DNA of 64,000 bases from JAYGED01 sp046582565 (GCA_046582565.1 JAYGED010000241.1:1-64000), one strand, 5' to 3'; shown: positions 8,806-18,292, counted from the first letter of the stretch. Notes: a model not told the origin generated them from the sequence alone. Numbers and translations: made by a program.

Positions 8806-9695
8806 TGGGTCAGCTCTTCCGAGATGCTGCGGCCAGACTGGCTCGACATCCAATCGACCAGAAGGTTGACGCCGATGGTCAGGGTGCCGATGGCGACGGC
8901 CGGCAACACCGGGGCCATGGAGCCGAGCAGAATACCCGACAGGTTCTCCCGGACCATGCTGCCCCAATCGGCTGCGGGCGGCTGAATGCCGAGCCCGAGG
9001 AAGCTGAGGCTGGAAAGAAACAGAATGGCGAAGGTCAGGCGAAGGCCGAATTCCACCGCCAGGGGGCGGAGCGTATTGGGCAGAATTTCGCGCACCAGCA
9101 CCGAGGTCAGCGATTCGCCCCGGGCCCGCGCCACCTCGACATAGTCGAGGACCACGACGTTCATGGCCACGGCGCGGGCAATGCGGGCAATGCGCGGTGC
9201 GCTGACCACGGCGATGGTACCGATCAAGACATAGATATCGGTCCCCAGCGCGACGATGATGATCAGCGCCATCATGATCGGCGGGAAGGAAATGAAGACA
9301 TCGATCAACCAGGTGATGAAGTCATCGGTGCGGCCGCGGATCTCAGCGGCGGCGAAACCGACGATCATGCCCATGGCAAACCCGATGAGATTTGAAATTA
9401 AAGCAATGCCGATGGTCAGGTGAGCGCCGTGGAGCATGCGCGACAGCACGTCGCGGCCCAGGGCGTCACTGCCCATGAAGCTAATTTCATCGCCGGGCGG
9501 CGAGTAGGCCTTCCAGACCAGTATTTCGCCCGGATCGTGAGGCGCGATGAAAGGTCCGATAATCGCCACCAAAATCCCGAACCCGACGATGATGAGCCCG
9601 ATCCAGCCGTTTAAATTGAGTTTGGGGCGCTCCCGCTTGCTGCGCTTGCGCGGCGCGGCGACAGTTTTGCCGCTGGTGCCGACCATCTCGGTCAT
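8802..9695 (-). CDS. ABC transporter permease, DppC/OppC family
   Basis: A 297-residue inner-membrane permease. The N-terminal basic tail is followed by a transmembrane helix at about 30-52 (IGLIIVGFGILVAIIGPFIAP), the OppC-type segment HDPGEI...PPGDEISFMGSDALGRDVLSRMLHGAHLT, and five further membrane segments. The EAA loop is seen as EVARARGESLTSVLVREILPN. It overlaps the upstream permease by four bases (ATGA) and the downstream ATPase by four bases, so the three genes are tightly coupled. Confidence 0.92.
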   Translation of the reverse strand: MTEMVGTSGKTVAAPRKRSKRERPKLNLNGWIGLIIVGFGILVAIIGPFIAPHDPGEILVWKAYSPPGDEISFMGSDALGRDVLSRMLHGAHLTIGIALISNLIGFAMGMIVGFAAAEIRGRTDDFITWLIDVFISFPPIMMALIIIVALGTDIYVLIGTIAVVSAPRIARIARAVAMNVVVLDYVEVARARGESLTSVLVREILPNTLRPLAVEFGLRLTFAILFLSSLSFLGLGIQPPAADWGSMVRENLSGILLGSMAPVLPAVAIGTLTIGVNLLVDWMSSQSGRSISEELTQ

Positions 9696-10735
9696 GAGGT
9701 GTATCTTATGCGCGGGTTGCTCATGATCGCGATCATGTCGGCCATGATGTTGAGCACGATGTAAGTGACGCAGAAAATCAACCCGGTGATTTGCACCAAC
9801 GGCAAATCACGCATGCCGATGGCGTCGACCATCAGGCGGCCAAGTCCGGGATAGGTGAAGACCACCTCGATGACGACCACGCCGCTGATCAGATAGCCGA
9901 GATTGAGCGCGATCACGTTGACAATGGGCGCCAGGGCGTTGGGCGCGGCGTGGCGCAGAATGATGCGGCTTTTGGAGGCGCCCTTGAGCAGCGCCATTTC
10001 AACGTAGGGTGAGCGCAGAACATCGAGAATGGTAGCCCGCGTCATGCGTATCATATGCGACAGCATGGTCAGCATCAGGGTCGCCACGGGCAGGGCCAAG
10101 GCGTGCATGGCGCCGCCGAAATCGCTGAAGTCGACCCGTTTCAGCATCATCGGGAACCAGCGCATCTCCACCGAGAAAATGATGATCAGAATGATGGCGA
10201 TCAGAAAATCCGGTATGGAAACCATGAACAAGGTGACGGCATTGACAACGCGGTCGAACAGGCTGTCGGGGAAGGCGGCGGATAACAGGCCAAGCGCGAT
10301 GGCCAGTGGAACAGCAATTACCGCCGTTACGATGGCCAGATAAAGGGTATTGAGAACGCGTGGCGCGACAAGGCCGTCGACCGGGAAACCATTTGCCAAC
10401 GAAACACCCAGGTCGCCCGATAGAATGCGGCCAAGCCAATCGAAATACCTTGTCAGCATGGGTCGGTCGAGACCCATCTGCGCCCGCAGGGCGGCCTTCA
10501 ATTCCTCGGTCGCAGATTGACCGAGAACCGCCGAGGCCACGTCACCGGGCAGGATTTCCGTGCCCGCGAAGATCAGTGCGGTGATTGCCCACAGGGTTAG
10601 AAGGCTAAGCAGAAGCCGTCGCGCCAGGAACTTCGCCAACAAACCTCGGTGCCTCCTCCAGATGCGGAAAACGGGCCGGTTGTCGCCGGACCACAATTGA
10701 TTGACGGAGTATATCCGATCGCCGTGCCGCTTCAT
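9692..10735 (-). CDS. ABC transporter permease, DppB/OppB family
   Basis: Permease partner of the DppC-type protein. The family signature FLARRLLLSLLTLWAITALIFAGTEILPGD begins near residue 36, followed by the LGLDRPMLTRYFDWLGRILSGDLG-type periplasmic segment and about five more membrane helices. The EAA loop region is EMALLKGASKSRIILRHAAPN. The first 30 residues before the first helix are longer than usual, so translation may start at a later codon. First gene of the operon, divergent from the binding-protein gene with about 130 bases between them. Confidence 0.9.
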   Translation of the reverse strand: MKRHGDRIYSVNQLWSGDNRPVFRIWRRHRGLLAKFLARRLLLSLLTLWAITALIFAGTEILPGDVASAVLGQSATEELKAALRAQMGLDRPMLTRYFDWLGRILSGDLGVSLANGFPVDGLVAPRVLNTLYLAIVTAVIAVPLAIALGLLSAAFPDSLFDRVVNAVTLFMVSIPDFLIAIILIIIFSVEMRWFPMMLKRVDFSDFGGAMHALALPVATLMLTMLSHMIRMTRATILDVLRSPYVEMALLKGASKSRIILRHAAPNALAPIVNVIALNLGYLISGVVVIEVVFTYPGLGRLMVDAIGMRDLPLVQITGLIFCVTYIVLNIMADMIAIMSNPRIRYTS

Positions 10736-10866
10736 AATGGACTTTCGCGATTTGCAATCCCATACTAATCTCGATCCATCAGAGGAAGACTTGAGACGAA
10801 CTTGAGTTTGATGCTGGCGCGGATAATAATGCTGGCAAGCAAATGAACATTAAGGGAGCAGATCCA

Positions 10867-12459
10867 ATGAAAAAGAAGGACGTGTTGTGTCGGGAGTTCT
10901 TGCGCGGCAAGGTGTCGCGCCGTGATTTCAATGTCGGATTGTTGAATATGGGCCTGAGCGTGGCCGCCGCCGGCGCGCTGGTCAGCCAGACCATCGCCGA
11001 GTCTCAGGCCGCGACGCCTAAACGTGGTGGTCGCCTGCGCTTCGCTTCGGCGAGTTCGGGGCCCTCCGGCACCATCGATCCGGCCAAGGTGACGAGCGGC
11101 GTGGACATCACCCGCGGCGTTTTACTCTACGACCGTTTCGTCGACCGCGACGTCGATGGCAATTTGGTGCCGGTATTGGCCGATTCGTGGGAAACCAACG
11201 ATGCGGTCGATGAATGGGTCATTCATTTGCGCCAGGGCGTCGAGTTCCACAACGGCAAGACCATGACTTCCGCCGATGTCGTCTATTCGCTTCAGCGCGT
11301 CCTGGACCCGGATACGGGATCGCCGGCCCAGCCGCTGATCAGCGATATCGCCGAAGTTTCGGCGGATGGCAAATACACGGTGAGGCTGAAGCTCAGCCAG
11401 CCCAACGCCGACCTCATGTACGCCCTCAACGAGTATCACGTGGCGATCGTGCCCGAAGGTCAGGACGATTACACGGGCACGCCCGCCGGTACCGGACCGT
11501 GGAAGGTGAAAACCTACGAGCCGGGCATCGGCTCGTTGTTTGTGCGCAACGAAAACTACTTCATCACCGACCGGCCCTACATCGACGAGATCGAGATCTT
11601 CGGTATTCCCGATTCCACCGCGCGCATCAACGCCCTGCTGTCGGGCGAGACCGATATCATCGCCGGCGTGGACCCGCAGCTCATCGACCTGATCAACGAT
11701 GCTCCTGATTCGGAGTTACTGACCATCGCCGGTTCGGCCCATCCAACCTATCCGATGCGGGCCGATATGGAGCCCTATTCCAACAACGACGTTCGCCTGG
11801 CGATCAAGAGTTCGATCGACCGCCAGAAGTTCGTCGACCTGGCGTTCAATGGCTTGGCCTCACCGGGCCGCGACCATCCGGTGCCGCAGCACGATCCCAT
11901 GCATTGCGATGAAATTCCGATTCCGCAGTTCGACCCGGACAAGGCAAAGTTCCATCTCAAGAAGGCCGGGCACGAGAACACGGTGTTCGAGATCAGCGGC
12001 TCGGACGCCAACTTCGGCGGCCTCAACGCCACCCTGATTCTCGCCGACATGGCCAACGACGCGGGCGTCAACGTCAAGGTCAAGCGGGTGCCGACCGACG
12101 GCTACTGGAGCGACGTGTGGCTGAAGGCGCCGTGGTGCGGCTCGTCCTGGTACGGCCGGCCGACGGCGGCGTTGGTCATGGGAATCACCCATTTCGCGGA
12201 TGCGAAGTGGAACGAGAGCCACTGGTATCGCGAGGATTTCGATGCGTTGTTGGTCGAGTCCAACCGCACGGCCGATCCGGTCAAGCGCAAGGAGATCCTG
12301 TGCGAGGCCCAGTGGATGATCCACAACGAAGGCTCGACCGTGATTCCGGTCTTCAGCAACTGGATCGACGCCAACAGCACCCGCGTCAAGGACCTGGTGC
12401 CCCATCCCGACGGCTTCACGGGCTGGATGCAATGGGACAGCGTCTGGCTCGACAGCTAG
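10867..12459 (+). CDS. Extracellular solute-binding protein, family 5 (peptide/opine type)
   Basis: A 530-residue periplasmic binding protein for the adjacent importer. The start is ATG at 10867, with GGAG eight bases upstream. The N-terminus carries a twin-arginine-like SRRDFNVGLLNMG motif (residues 17-29), a hydrophobic stretch and cleavage after AESQA, so Tat export is likely. SBP_bac_5 features include PVLADSWETND, VEFHNGKTMTSADVVYSLQRV and the FNGLASPGRDHPVP segment. It is transcribed divergently from the permease genes and followed by a hairpin terminator, then the first M24 gene. Ligand unknown; the neighbouring catabolic genes suggest a modified amino acid or quaternary amine conjugate (inference). 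Confidence 0.92.
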   Translation: MKKKDVLCREFLRGKVSRRDFNVGLLNMGLSVAAAGALVSQTIAESQAATPKRGGRLRFASASSGPSGTIDPAKVTSGVDITRGVLLYDRFVDRDVDGNLVPVLADSWETNDAVDEWVIHLRQGVEFHNGKTMTSADVVYSLQRVLDPDTGSPAQPLISDIAEVSADGKYTVRLKLSQPNADLMYALNEYHVAIVPEGQDDYTGTPAGTGPWKVKTYEPGIGSLFVRNENYFITDRPYIDEIEIFGIPDSTARINALLSGETDIIAGVDPQLIDLINDAPDSELLTIAGSAHPTYPMRADMEPYSNNDVRLAIKSSIDRQKFVDLAFNGLASPGRDHPVPQHDPMHCDEIPIPQFDPDKAKFHLKKAGHENTVFEISGSDANFGGLNATLILADMANDAGVNVKVKRVPTDGYWSDVWLKAPWCGSSWYGRPTAALVMGITHFADAKWNESHWYREDFDALLVESNRTADPVKRKEILCEAQWMIHNEGSTVIPVFSNWIDANSTRVKDLVPHPDGFTGWMQWDSVWLDS

Positions 12460-12485
12460 ACGCTGACAACAGCGCGCACGACCTG

Positions 12486-12518
12486 GGCCGGCCCTGCGAC
12501 AACGGGGCCGGCCCTTTG
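12486..12518 (+). terminator. Hairpin terminator after the binding-protein gene
   Basis: Two copies of GGGCCGGCCC (12486-12495 and 12506-12515), a self-complementary sequence, enclose a ten-base loop and are followed by TTT. A strong GC stem 27 bases after the stop fits an intrinsic terminator, though the T run is short. Confidence 0.55.
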
Positions 12519-12596
12519 CGTTTGGCGGGAGCACCGGTCTGTACGAGTGCAAGATTGGGCGATTGAACGAAGTTTTCTCCAGGAAAGGACACAGCC

Positions 12597-13847
12597 ATGA
12601 CCGGTGTCGGTTTGACCACGGGACCGTTCGATGCCGCCGCCTTCGGCGAGATCACTCTGCCGTTTAGCCGTGACGAATATCTCGGCCGGATCGCCAAGCT
12701 GCGCGGCGCCATGCGCGACGAGGGCATCGACTTGCTGTGGGTGACCACGCCCGAGGCGGTGTGCTGGCTGCATGGCTTCGCCTCCAGTTGGTACAAGGGC
12801 AATGCGCCGATGCGTTATCCCCAGTGCTACGGCACGGCGATCTGGGCTCATGACGAGCGCTTCATCTACTTCGACAACCCGACAGAGGAGCCGGTGGTGG
12901 CGCGGACTTCGATCAGTGAGGACAACCGCTGGCTGCCCGACCGTGAGGCCGAACCCAATCTGCGCTTTATCTTGGACGAGCTCGAGCGCGAGGGCTGGCT
13001 CGGCGGCACCGTCGGCATGGAATTCTGGAGCTACGTGCCCAACCGGGCCATCAGCACCATGTTCGAGGGTGGGTTCCTGTCTCATGGTGGTCGGGTGGTC
13101 GACGCCAGCGCCATGGTGCGCCGCGCCCGCCGGGTCAAGTCGACGCAAGAACTCGTCTATGTGGAAAAGGCCATGGAGATTTGCGACATCGGCCATCAGA
13201 CAATTGTGGAAAACCTCAGGCCGGGCATCACCGAGCTTGAGCTGTTTGGCCAGGTCATGGCGGCGATGATGGCGGCTGGCGGCGAGTTTCCGGCGCTGAT
13301 CCCGATCTTCAATACCGCGCCGGTGGTTGACGGCCATCCCCAGTCGAACGGACACGCTCTGGCGGGGCGCAAGGTGATCGAGGCGGGCGAGTTGCTGACC
13401 ACCGATCTGTGTGGTGTTTTCAACCGCTATCATGCCAACGCCGAACGGGGCTACTACGTGGGCGACAACCCGCCGGCGGCATTGGTCGAGCGCTATAGGC
13501 TGGCGGCCGGAGTGTTTGACGTCATCGCCAGCGATGTCAAAGCCGGTATGACCGTGCGCGAGGTTAACACTCGGCTACGGCGCTATTACGAAGACGTCGG
13601 CATTTGGACTGAGAGCGAGGGCTGGGCGCTGGGCTACGAACTCGGCCTCAGCTTTCCGCCCGACTGGGTTGGCGATTTTTACTTCCACCTGGGCGACGAC
13701 AAGTATCTCGACCGGGTATTCGAGGAGAATATGGTGACCAACTTCGAAAGCCTGTTCAACACCGCCCTGATCGATACCCTGATCTACGGCAAGGACGGGA
13801 CGCGAGTGTTGTCGAAAACGCCACGCAAACTGATCGCCGTAGGTTGA
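12597..13847 (+). CDS. M24-family creatinase/ectoine-hydrolase-like protein (copy A)
   Basis: A 416-residue pita-bread-fold protein: an N-terminal creatinase-type domain (about 20-165) with the motif LHGFASSWYKGNAPMRYPQCYGTA, and a C-terminal M24 domain. The canonical five metal ligands are mostly replaced. The first Asp is kept (LLTTDLCG), but the second is Asn in RYHANAER, the central His is Tyr in GLGYELGLSF.., and the last Glu position reads LIDT. This pattern is shared with creatinase and DoeA-type ectoine hydrolases rather than true Xaa-Pro aminopeptidases. An AGGAAAGGA ribosome site precedes the ATG. It is a close paralogue of the oppositely oriented gene at 13896. Substrate unknown; likely hydrolysis of a C-N bond in a compound imported by the adjacent ABC system. 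Confidence 0.85.
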   Translation: MTGVGLTTGPFDAAAFGEITLPFSRDEYLGRIAKLRGAMRDEGIDLLWVTTPEAVCWLHGFASSWYKGNAPMRYPQCYGTAIWAHDERFIYFDNPTEEPVVARTSISEDNRWLPDREAEPNLRFILDELEREGWLGGTVGMEFWSYVPNRAISTMFEGGFLSHGGRVVDASAMVRRARRVKSTQELVYVEKAMEICDIGHQTIVENLRPGITELELFGQVMAAMMAAGGEFPALIPIFNTAPVVDGHPQSNGHALAGRKVIEAGELLTTDLCGVFNRYHANAERGYYVGDNPPAALVERYRLAAGVFDVIASDVKAGMTVREVNTRLRRYYEDVGIWTESEGWALGYELGLSFPPDWVGDFYFHLGDDKYLDRVFEENMVTNFESLFNTALIDTLIYGKDGTRVLSKTPRKLIAVG

Positions 13848-13895
13848 AGCACGCGATCAGCGCCCTGATTGAGGTTCTGAGAGGAGCGCCCGTTC

Positions 13896-15158
13896 TCAGC
13901 CGACGCCCTGCAGCTCGAGCGGAGTCTTGGACAGGATCCGGGTGGCGTCCGGGCCGTAGACGCAGGTGTCGACCAGCCAGGTATTGAACATGCTTTCGAA
14001 GTTGGTCACCATATTCTCCTCGAACACGCGATCCAGCCCCTGCTCGTCACGGACGTGGAAGTAGAAATCGCCGACCCAGTCGGGCGGCAGACTGAGGCCG
14101 AGCTCGTAGCCCAGCCCCCAGCCCGGCTTGTCCCACAGGCCGACGTCCTCGTAGTAGCGGCGCAGGATGGCGATGACCTGGCGCACGGTCATGCCCGCCT
14201 TGACCTCGTTGGCGATGACGTCGAAAACACCGGCCGCGGTGCGGACGTTTTCCATCATTGCCTTGGGCGGGTCGCCGACCACGTATCCGCGCTGCACATT
14301 GGCGTGGTAGCGATAGTAAACCCCGGCGATGTCGATCTTCAGGAAATCGCCGCTTTCGATGACTTTGCGGCCCATCATGGCGTGGCCGGCGGCAATCGGC
14401 CGGCCGTCGCGGATCGGCGACGAGGTGAAACTGTGGACCAGGGCGGGAGACTCACCGCCCGCCGCCATCATCGCCCGCAAGGTCTCGCCATAAAGCTCGA
14501 GCTCGGTCATGCCGGGCCGGGCCAGGTCGCGGACCGTCGCATGGCCGATATCGGCGATCTCGGCGGCCTTCTCGATGTGAGCGATCTCGGCCGGCGACTT
14601 GACCAGCCGGAGGCGGCGCACCAGGGCGCTGGCGTCGACCATCCGGCACCCTTCGGCGAGAAAGGCGCCTTCCAGCATGGTGCTGACCGCCCGGTTCGGC
14701 AGATAGCTCCAATGCTCGAGCCCGACAGTACCGCCGAGCCATCCCTTGGCCCTCAACTCGTCCATGATGAAGGCCAGGCAGGGGCCGGCGTCGCGCGACG
14801 GGAAGAAGCGGTTGTCGGTTGACACCGAGGTCTTGCCGAGCACCGGCAACTCGGTCGGGTTGTCGAAGTGAATGAAGTCGTCGGAATCGACGCGGATCGC
14901 CGTGCCGTAGAGTTGCGGATAGCGCATGGGGCTGCTGGCCTTGTACCAGCTCGCCACATAGCCATGGAGATAGGCGACATGGTCCGGTGCCGTGACATAC
15001 AGCAGGTCGATGTTGTGCGCCGCCATGCCTGCCCGCAGCCTGCGGATGCGCTCGAGGTACTCTTCGCGCGGGAAGGCGAGATCGCGGTACTCGGCGGGCC
15101 ATTCCTCGACAGCGCCAGGCGTCAATCCGGTATAGGCCTCGGTATCTACGGTCGTCAT
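13896..15158 (-). CDS. M24-family creatinase/ectoine-hydrolase-like protein (copy B)
   Basis: A 420-residue paralogue of the gene at 12597, sharing long identical blocks such as RVFEENMVTNFES and PPDWVGDFYFH, plus the same substitutions at metal positions (RYHANVQRGY, GLGYELGLSL, LVDT). The two genes are tail to tail with about 50 bases between the stops. This copy is the last gene of a minus-strand group with the hydroxyacyl-CoA dehydrogenase-like and CaiD-like genes. Divergence is spread over the whole length, suggesting an old duplication with both copies under selection; they may form a heteromer or act on stereoisomers (inference). Confidence 0.85.
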   Translation of the reverse strand: MTTVDTEAYTGLTPGAVEEWPAEYRDLAFPREEYLERIRRLRAGMAAHNIDLLYVTAPDHVAYLHGYVASWYKASSPMRYPQLYGTAIRVDSDDFIHFDNPTELPVLGKTSVSTDNRFFPSRDAGPCLAFIMDELRAKGWLGGTVGLEHWSYLPNRAVSTMLEGAFLAEGCRMVDASALVRRLRLVKSPAEIAHIEKAAEIADIGHATVRDLARPGMTELELYGETLRAMMAAGGESPALVHSFTSSPIRDGRPIAAGHAMMGRKVIESGDFLKIDIAGVYYRYHANVQRGYVVGDPPKAMMENVRTAAGVFDVIANEVKAGMTVRQVIAILRRYYEDVGLWDKPGWGLGYELGLSLPPDWVGDFYFHVRDEQGLDRVFEENMVTNFESMFNTWLVDTCVYGPDATRILSKTPLELQGVG

Positions 15159-15268
15159 GTCGAAATGCCTCCCCCTTGGTCCACGCCACCTTGGCGCTTC
15201 GCGCGCCAGCGAAGGCGAGCACTATAGCACCGGGTTTTTCTAGCGAACGGAGCTGATCGGGCACTGCC

Positions 15269-16222
15269 CTAGAGGAGCTTGCCGATCTTGTTCCAGGCCT
15301 GGGCAATGGCGACAAGGCCCGCATCGCGTTCCTCTGACAAGGCCGAGAACGAGCGACCATCCGCCATATCATCGCTACTCTTAATCAACTCGGCGCGGAG
15401 TTCCTCGGTCAATTCCGGGGCCTTAAGCCGGGTCCATGGAAATTTGAGGGCGGGGCCGAACTGATCGAGACAGTAGGCCATGCCGCCTTCGCCGCCGCCT
15501 ATATGGTAGGTCATGCACGGCCCGGCGAAGGCCCACCGGGGCCCAGGCCCGTTGACCATGGCGATATCGATCTGTTCAGGCGTCGCTTCTCCGTTGTCGA
15601 TCATGTGGAGCGCCTCGCGCCAGACCGCTTCCTGAAGGCGGGTGGCGACAAAGCCCGGCACCTCCTTGTCCATGATCAGCGGCGCCTTGCCGGTCAGGCG
15701 GTAGAAATCAGCGGCCCATTCGAGCGCCGCCCTCTCGGTCTTTGCGCCGCCGACCATTTCGACCAGCGGCAGTAAATAGGGCGGGTTGAACGGATGTGCC
15801 ACGATTGTTCGCCCAGGCGTCGAACAATCTTTCTGTATGTCCGTCATGGAGAGGCCGGATGTACTCGACGCGATGACGACGTCATCGGGAACCAGCCGGC
15901 CCAGCTTCTCGTAGAGCGCCTGCTTTAGCGCGAGGTCCTCCGGTACGCACTCCTGGACGAATTCAGCATCGCGGACCGCCTCTTCCAAATCGCTGGTGCA
16001 GCGCAACCGGTCCAGCCCGGCGCCCTCGGCCAGCCCGATCTTTGACAGACATTGCCAAGCCGTATCGAGCAGGCTCATTAATTGCGCTTCTTCCGCCGGG
16101 TCATGGAGATAACAGGTCACGTCATAGCCCTTGGCGAGAAAATGCGCCGACCAGCCGCCGCCGATTGGACCCGCGCCAATCGTTGTCACCTGGCGCACCT
16201 CATGAATGATCTTGCGTGCCAT
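15269..16222 (-). CDS. 3-hydroxyacyl-CoA dehydrogenase family, L-carnitine-dehydrogenase-like
   Basis: A 317-residue NAD-dependent dehydrogenase. The Rossmann motif is TTIGAGPIGGGWSAHFLAKGYDV (about 12-34), the catalytic His is in VAHPFNPPYLLPLVEMVGG (about 141-159) and the C-terminal domain contains KEVPGFVATRLQEAVWREALHMI. Single-domain length, the HPFNPPYLLPLVE block and the C-terminal GPGPRWAF segment resemble L-carnitine dehydrogenase/lambda-crystallin types more than fatty-acid oxidation enzymes. It follows a CaiD-like hydratase by 16 bases, supporting oxidation of a 3-hydroxy acid or its CoA ester such as carnitine. Exact substrate is inferred. Confidence 0.82.
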   Translation of the reverse strand: MARKIIHEVRQVTTIGAGPIGGGWSAHFLAKGYDVTCYLHDPAEEAQLMSLLDTAWQCLSKIGLAEGAGLDRLRCTSDLEEAVRDAEFVQECVPEDLALKQALYEKLGRLVPDDVVIASSTSGLSMTDIQKDCSTPGRTIVAHPFNPPYLLPLVEMVGGAKTERAALEWAADFYRLTGKAPLIMDKEVPGFVATRLQEAVWREALHMIDNGEATPEQIDIAMVNGPGPRWAFAGPCMTYHIGGGEGGMAYCLDQFGPALKFPWTRLKAPELTEELRAELIKSSDDMADGRSFSALSEERDAGLVAIAQAWNKIGKLL

Positions 16223-16238
16223 TGTTGTCTTTCTCCCG

Positions 16239-17051
16239 TTACCGGCCTTTGAAATTTGCCGGACGTTTTTCCATGAACGCGCGGACGCCTTCCACCGCGT
16301 CTTCGGATTTCAGCATCTTGCGATAAATTGGCAGATCGCCTGTGCGCATCTCGTGGAACGCGCCCTCGAGGCTGATTGCCTCAATGGTGCGCAACACTTC
16401 CTTGACGGTCTGCACGGCGAGAGGCGCCGATTGAGCCAGCTGATCCGCCCATTCCCTCGCCTTTTCCATAAGCTTATCGGCGGGCACGATCACATTCACC
16501 AAACCATAGTGGGCGGCCTCCTCTGCCGTCATGCGCCGGCCCAGAAACAGCATCTCCACGGCGATGTTATAGGGAATACGGCGGGGCAGCCTTTGCAGCG
16601 CCCCCGCATCGGGCACGATGCCGAGCGGCATTTCCGGCAGGGCGAATTCGACATGCTCGGCGGCGACGATGAGGTCGCAGGCCATGGCGATCTCAAATCC
16701 CCCGCCGATGGTCAAGCCGTTCAGTGCTGCAATAACCGGTTTGTTCAGAACCCAGTTTTCGGTCAATCCGGCAAAGCCGCCGAAAATATTTTCCTCGCCT
16801 TCCCACCAGTCATCCAATTGTTGATCGCCGCTGTCCAGCGCCTTCAAATCCCAGCCCGCCGAAAAGACTCGATCCCCCGCGCCGGTGATGATCCCGACCC
16901 GAAGATCGTTATCTTCATGGAGGAGACGGAACGCCTCCCCCAGCTTGGCGCTGGTGGCGTTATCGATGGCGTTCACCTTCGGCCGGTCGATGGTGATCTC
17001 AAGAACCCGGCCGCGCTTTTCGATTTTTATGTCTTCGTGCGCTTGCGTCAT
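16239..17051 (-). CDS. Crotonase-family hydratase, CaiD-like (carnitinyl-CoA dehydratase type)
   Basis: A 270-residue enoyl-CoA hydratase/isomerase-fold protein very like E. coli CaiD across its length: LEITIDRPKVNAID near the N-terminus, IITGAGDRVFSAGWDLKAL, a FGGFAGLTE segment, oxyanion-hole GGGFEIAMACD, FALPEMPLGIVPDAGALQRLP with the conserved Glu, and C-terminal MEKRPANFKGR. CaiD interconverts crotonobetainyl-CoA and carnitinyl-CoA. It is first in a minus-strand operon, divergent from a CaiA-like dehydrogenase gene, so a carnitine/butyrobetaine-type substrate is reasonable. No caiB or caiT homologue is present in the window. Confidence 0.85.
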   Translation of the reverse strand: MTQAHEDIKIEKRGRVLEITIDRPKVNAIDNATSAKLGEAFRLLHEDNDLRVGIITGAGDRVFSAGWDLKALDSGDQQLDDWWEGEENIFGGFAGLTENWVLNKPVIAALNGLTIGGGFEIAMACDLIVAAEHVEFALPEMPLGIVPDAGALQRLPRRIPYNIAVEMLFLGRRMTAEEAAHYGLVNVIVPADKLMEKAREWADQLAQSAPLAVQTVKEVLRTIEAISLEGAFHEMRTGDLPIYRKMLKSEDAVEGVRAFMEKRPANFKGR

Positions 17052-17093
17052 GGCTATCTCTCTATGTTCATACTGCGAATGCCCTCAGATGGG

Positions 17094-17099
17094 TATAAT
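17094..17099 (+). promoter_or_regulatory. Candidate -10 box for the CaiA-like gene
   Basis: A perfect TATAAT lies 33 bases before the preferred start of the acyl-CoA dehydrogenase gene, in the 80-base divergent spacer. No good -35 hexamer is visible at the right distance, so an activator may be needed or the match may be fortuitous. Confidence 0.35.
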
Positions 17100-17131
17100 A
17101 CGCATGAACGTGAAAAGCATGAGGCATGGCG

Positions 17132-18292
17132 ATGGATTATCAGTTGACCGAAGAACAACGAATGCTCGTCGACTCTCTCAGCACCTTCATCGAGCAGGAG
17201 CTTCTCCCCTATGAGGACGAGACCGACAAGGCCGGCGAAGTCCCGCCCGAGCTCGGGGAGCGGATCAAGTCCAAGGCCATCGAGATGGGTTTCTTTGCAG
17301 CAAACATGCCGGAGACCGTCGGCGGCGGCGGTCTCGATTATACCAGCCTGGCGCTGATGGAGAGGGAATTCGGCAAGACCACCTATGGCCTGCACGGCTT
17401 CGTTCATCGGCCTTCAGAAATCCTCATGGCTTGTGAAGGCGAGCAGGTCGAGCGTTACCTGCTGCCCTGCGTGCGCGGCGAGAAGATGGAATTCTTCGCC
17501 CTGACCGAGCCCGGTGCCGGTTCGGACATCATGTCGATGCAGACGCGGGCGGTGCGTGACGGCGGCGATTGGATTATCAACGGCTCGAAGCATTTCATAT
17601 CGGCGCCCGTGGTGGCTGATTTTGCCATTCTGTTTGCCTGCACAGGCGTGGACGATACGCCGAGGGGAGAGCGCAAGCGCGTCACCGCCTTTCTGGTGGA
17701 TGCGGGAGAGCCCGGCTTCACCATCGAGCGTGGCCCGCGCTCCGCAGCACAACGAGCCTATCCCACATTCCAGCTTTCGTTTGACGGCCTGCGCGTGCCG
17801 GACAGCCAAATTCTCGGCACGGAAGGCGCCGGCCTGGAACTGGCTGACAAATGGCTGCGCATGGGCCGGCTCTGGGTCGCCGCCGCTTGCTGCGGCAGGG
17901 CCGAGCGGTTGCTGCGCCTGGCGACCGAATGGGCGGCCAGCCGCAAGCAATTCGGCAAGCCCATAGGCAGGTTCCAGGGAACCGCCTTTAAGCTCGCCGA
18001 CATGGCGACCGAATTGCGCGCCGCCGATCTGCTGGTGCTCGACGCCGCCCGCAAGGCGGATCTGGGCATCATGGAGCCTAACGATGTCGCCATGGCCAAA
18101 TTGTTCGCCTCGGAAATGGTCGGGCGGGTTGCCGATAATGCGGTGCAAATCTATGGCGGCATGGGCCTCATGGAGGACCTGCCTATCGAGCGCTTGTGGC
18201 GCGATTCGCGCCTCGACCGCATCTGGGACGGCACCTCCGAGATCCAACGCCATATTATTTCGCGCTCCTTGTTGCGGCCGCTCGGCGCCTGA
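17132..18292 (+). CDS. Acyl-CoA dehydrogenase, CaiA/butyrobetainyl-CoA dehydrogenase-like
   Basis: A 386-residue FAD flavoprotein oxidising an acyl-CoA to the 2-enoyl-CoA, or working in reverse. Signatures are FALTEPGAGSDIMSMQTRA (about 123-141), the SRKQFGKPIGRFQ segment, and VQIYGGMGLMEDLPIERLWRDSRLDRIWDGTSEIQR near the C-terminus. The second ATG (17132) is preferred because GAGG lies seven bases upstream; the ATG at 17126 adds two residues. It is divergent from the CaiD-like gene and eight bases before the acyl-CoA synthetase gene. In this context it probably handles a short polar acyl-CoA such as gamma-butyrobetainyl-CoA (inference). Confidence 0.87.
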   Translation: MDYQLTEEQRMLVDSLSTFIEQELLPYEDETDKAGEVPPELGERIKSKAIEMGFFAANMPETVGGGGLDYTSLALMEREFGKTTYGLHGFVHRPSEILMACEGEQVERYLLPCVRGEKMEFFALTEPGAGSDIMSMQTRAVRDGGDWIINGSKHFISAPVVADFAILFACTGVDDTPRGERKRVTAFLVDAGEPGFTIERGPRSAAQRAYPTFQLSFDGLRVPDSQILGTEGAGLELADKWLRMGRLWVAAACCGRAERLLRLATEWAASRKQFGKPIGRFQGTAFKLADMATELRAADLLVLDAARKADLGIMEPNDVAMAKLFASEMVGRVADNAVQIYGGMGLMEDLPIERLWRDSRLDRIWDGTSEIQRHIISRSLLRPLGA

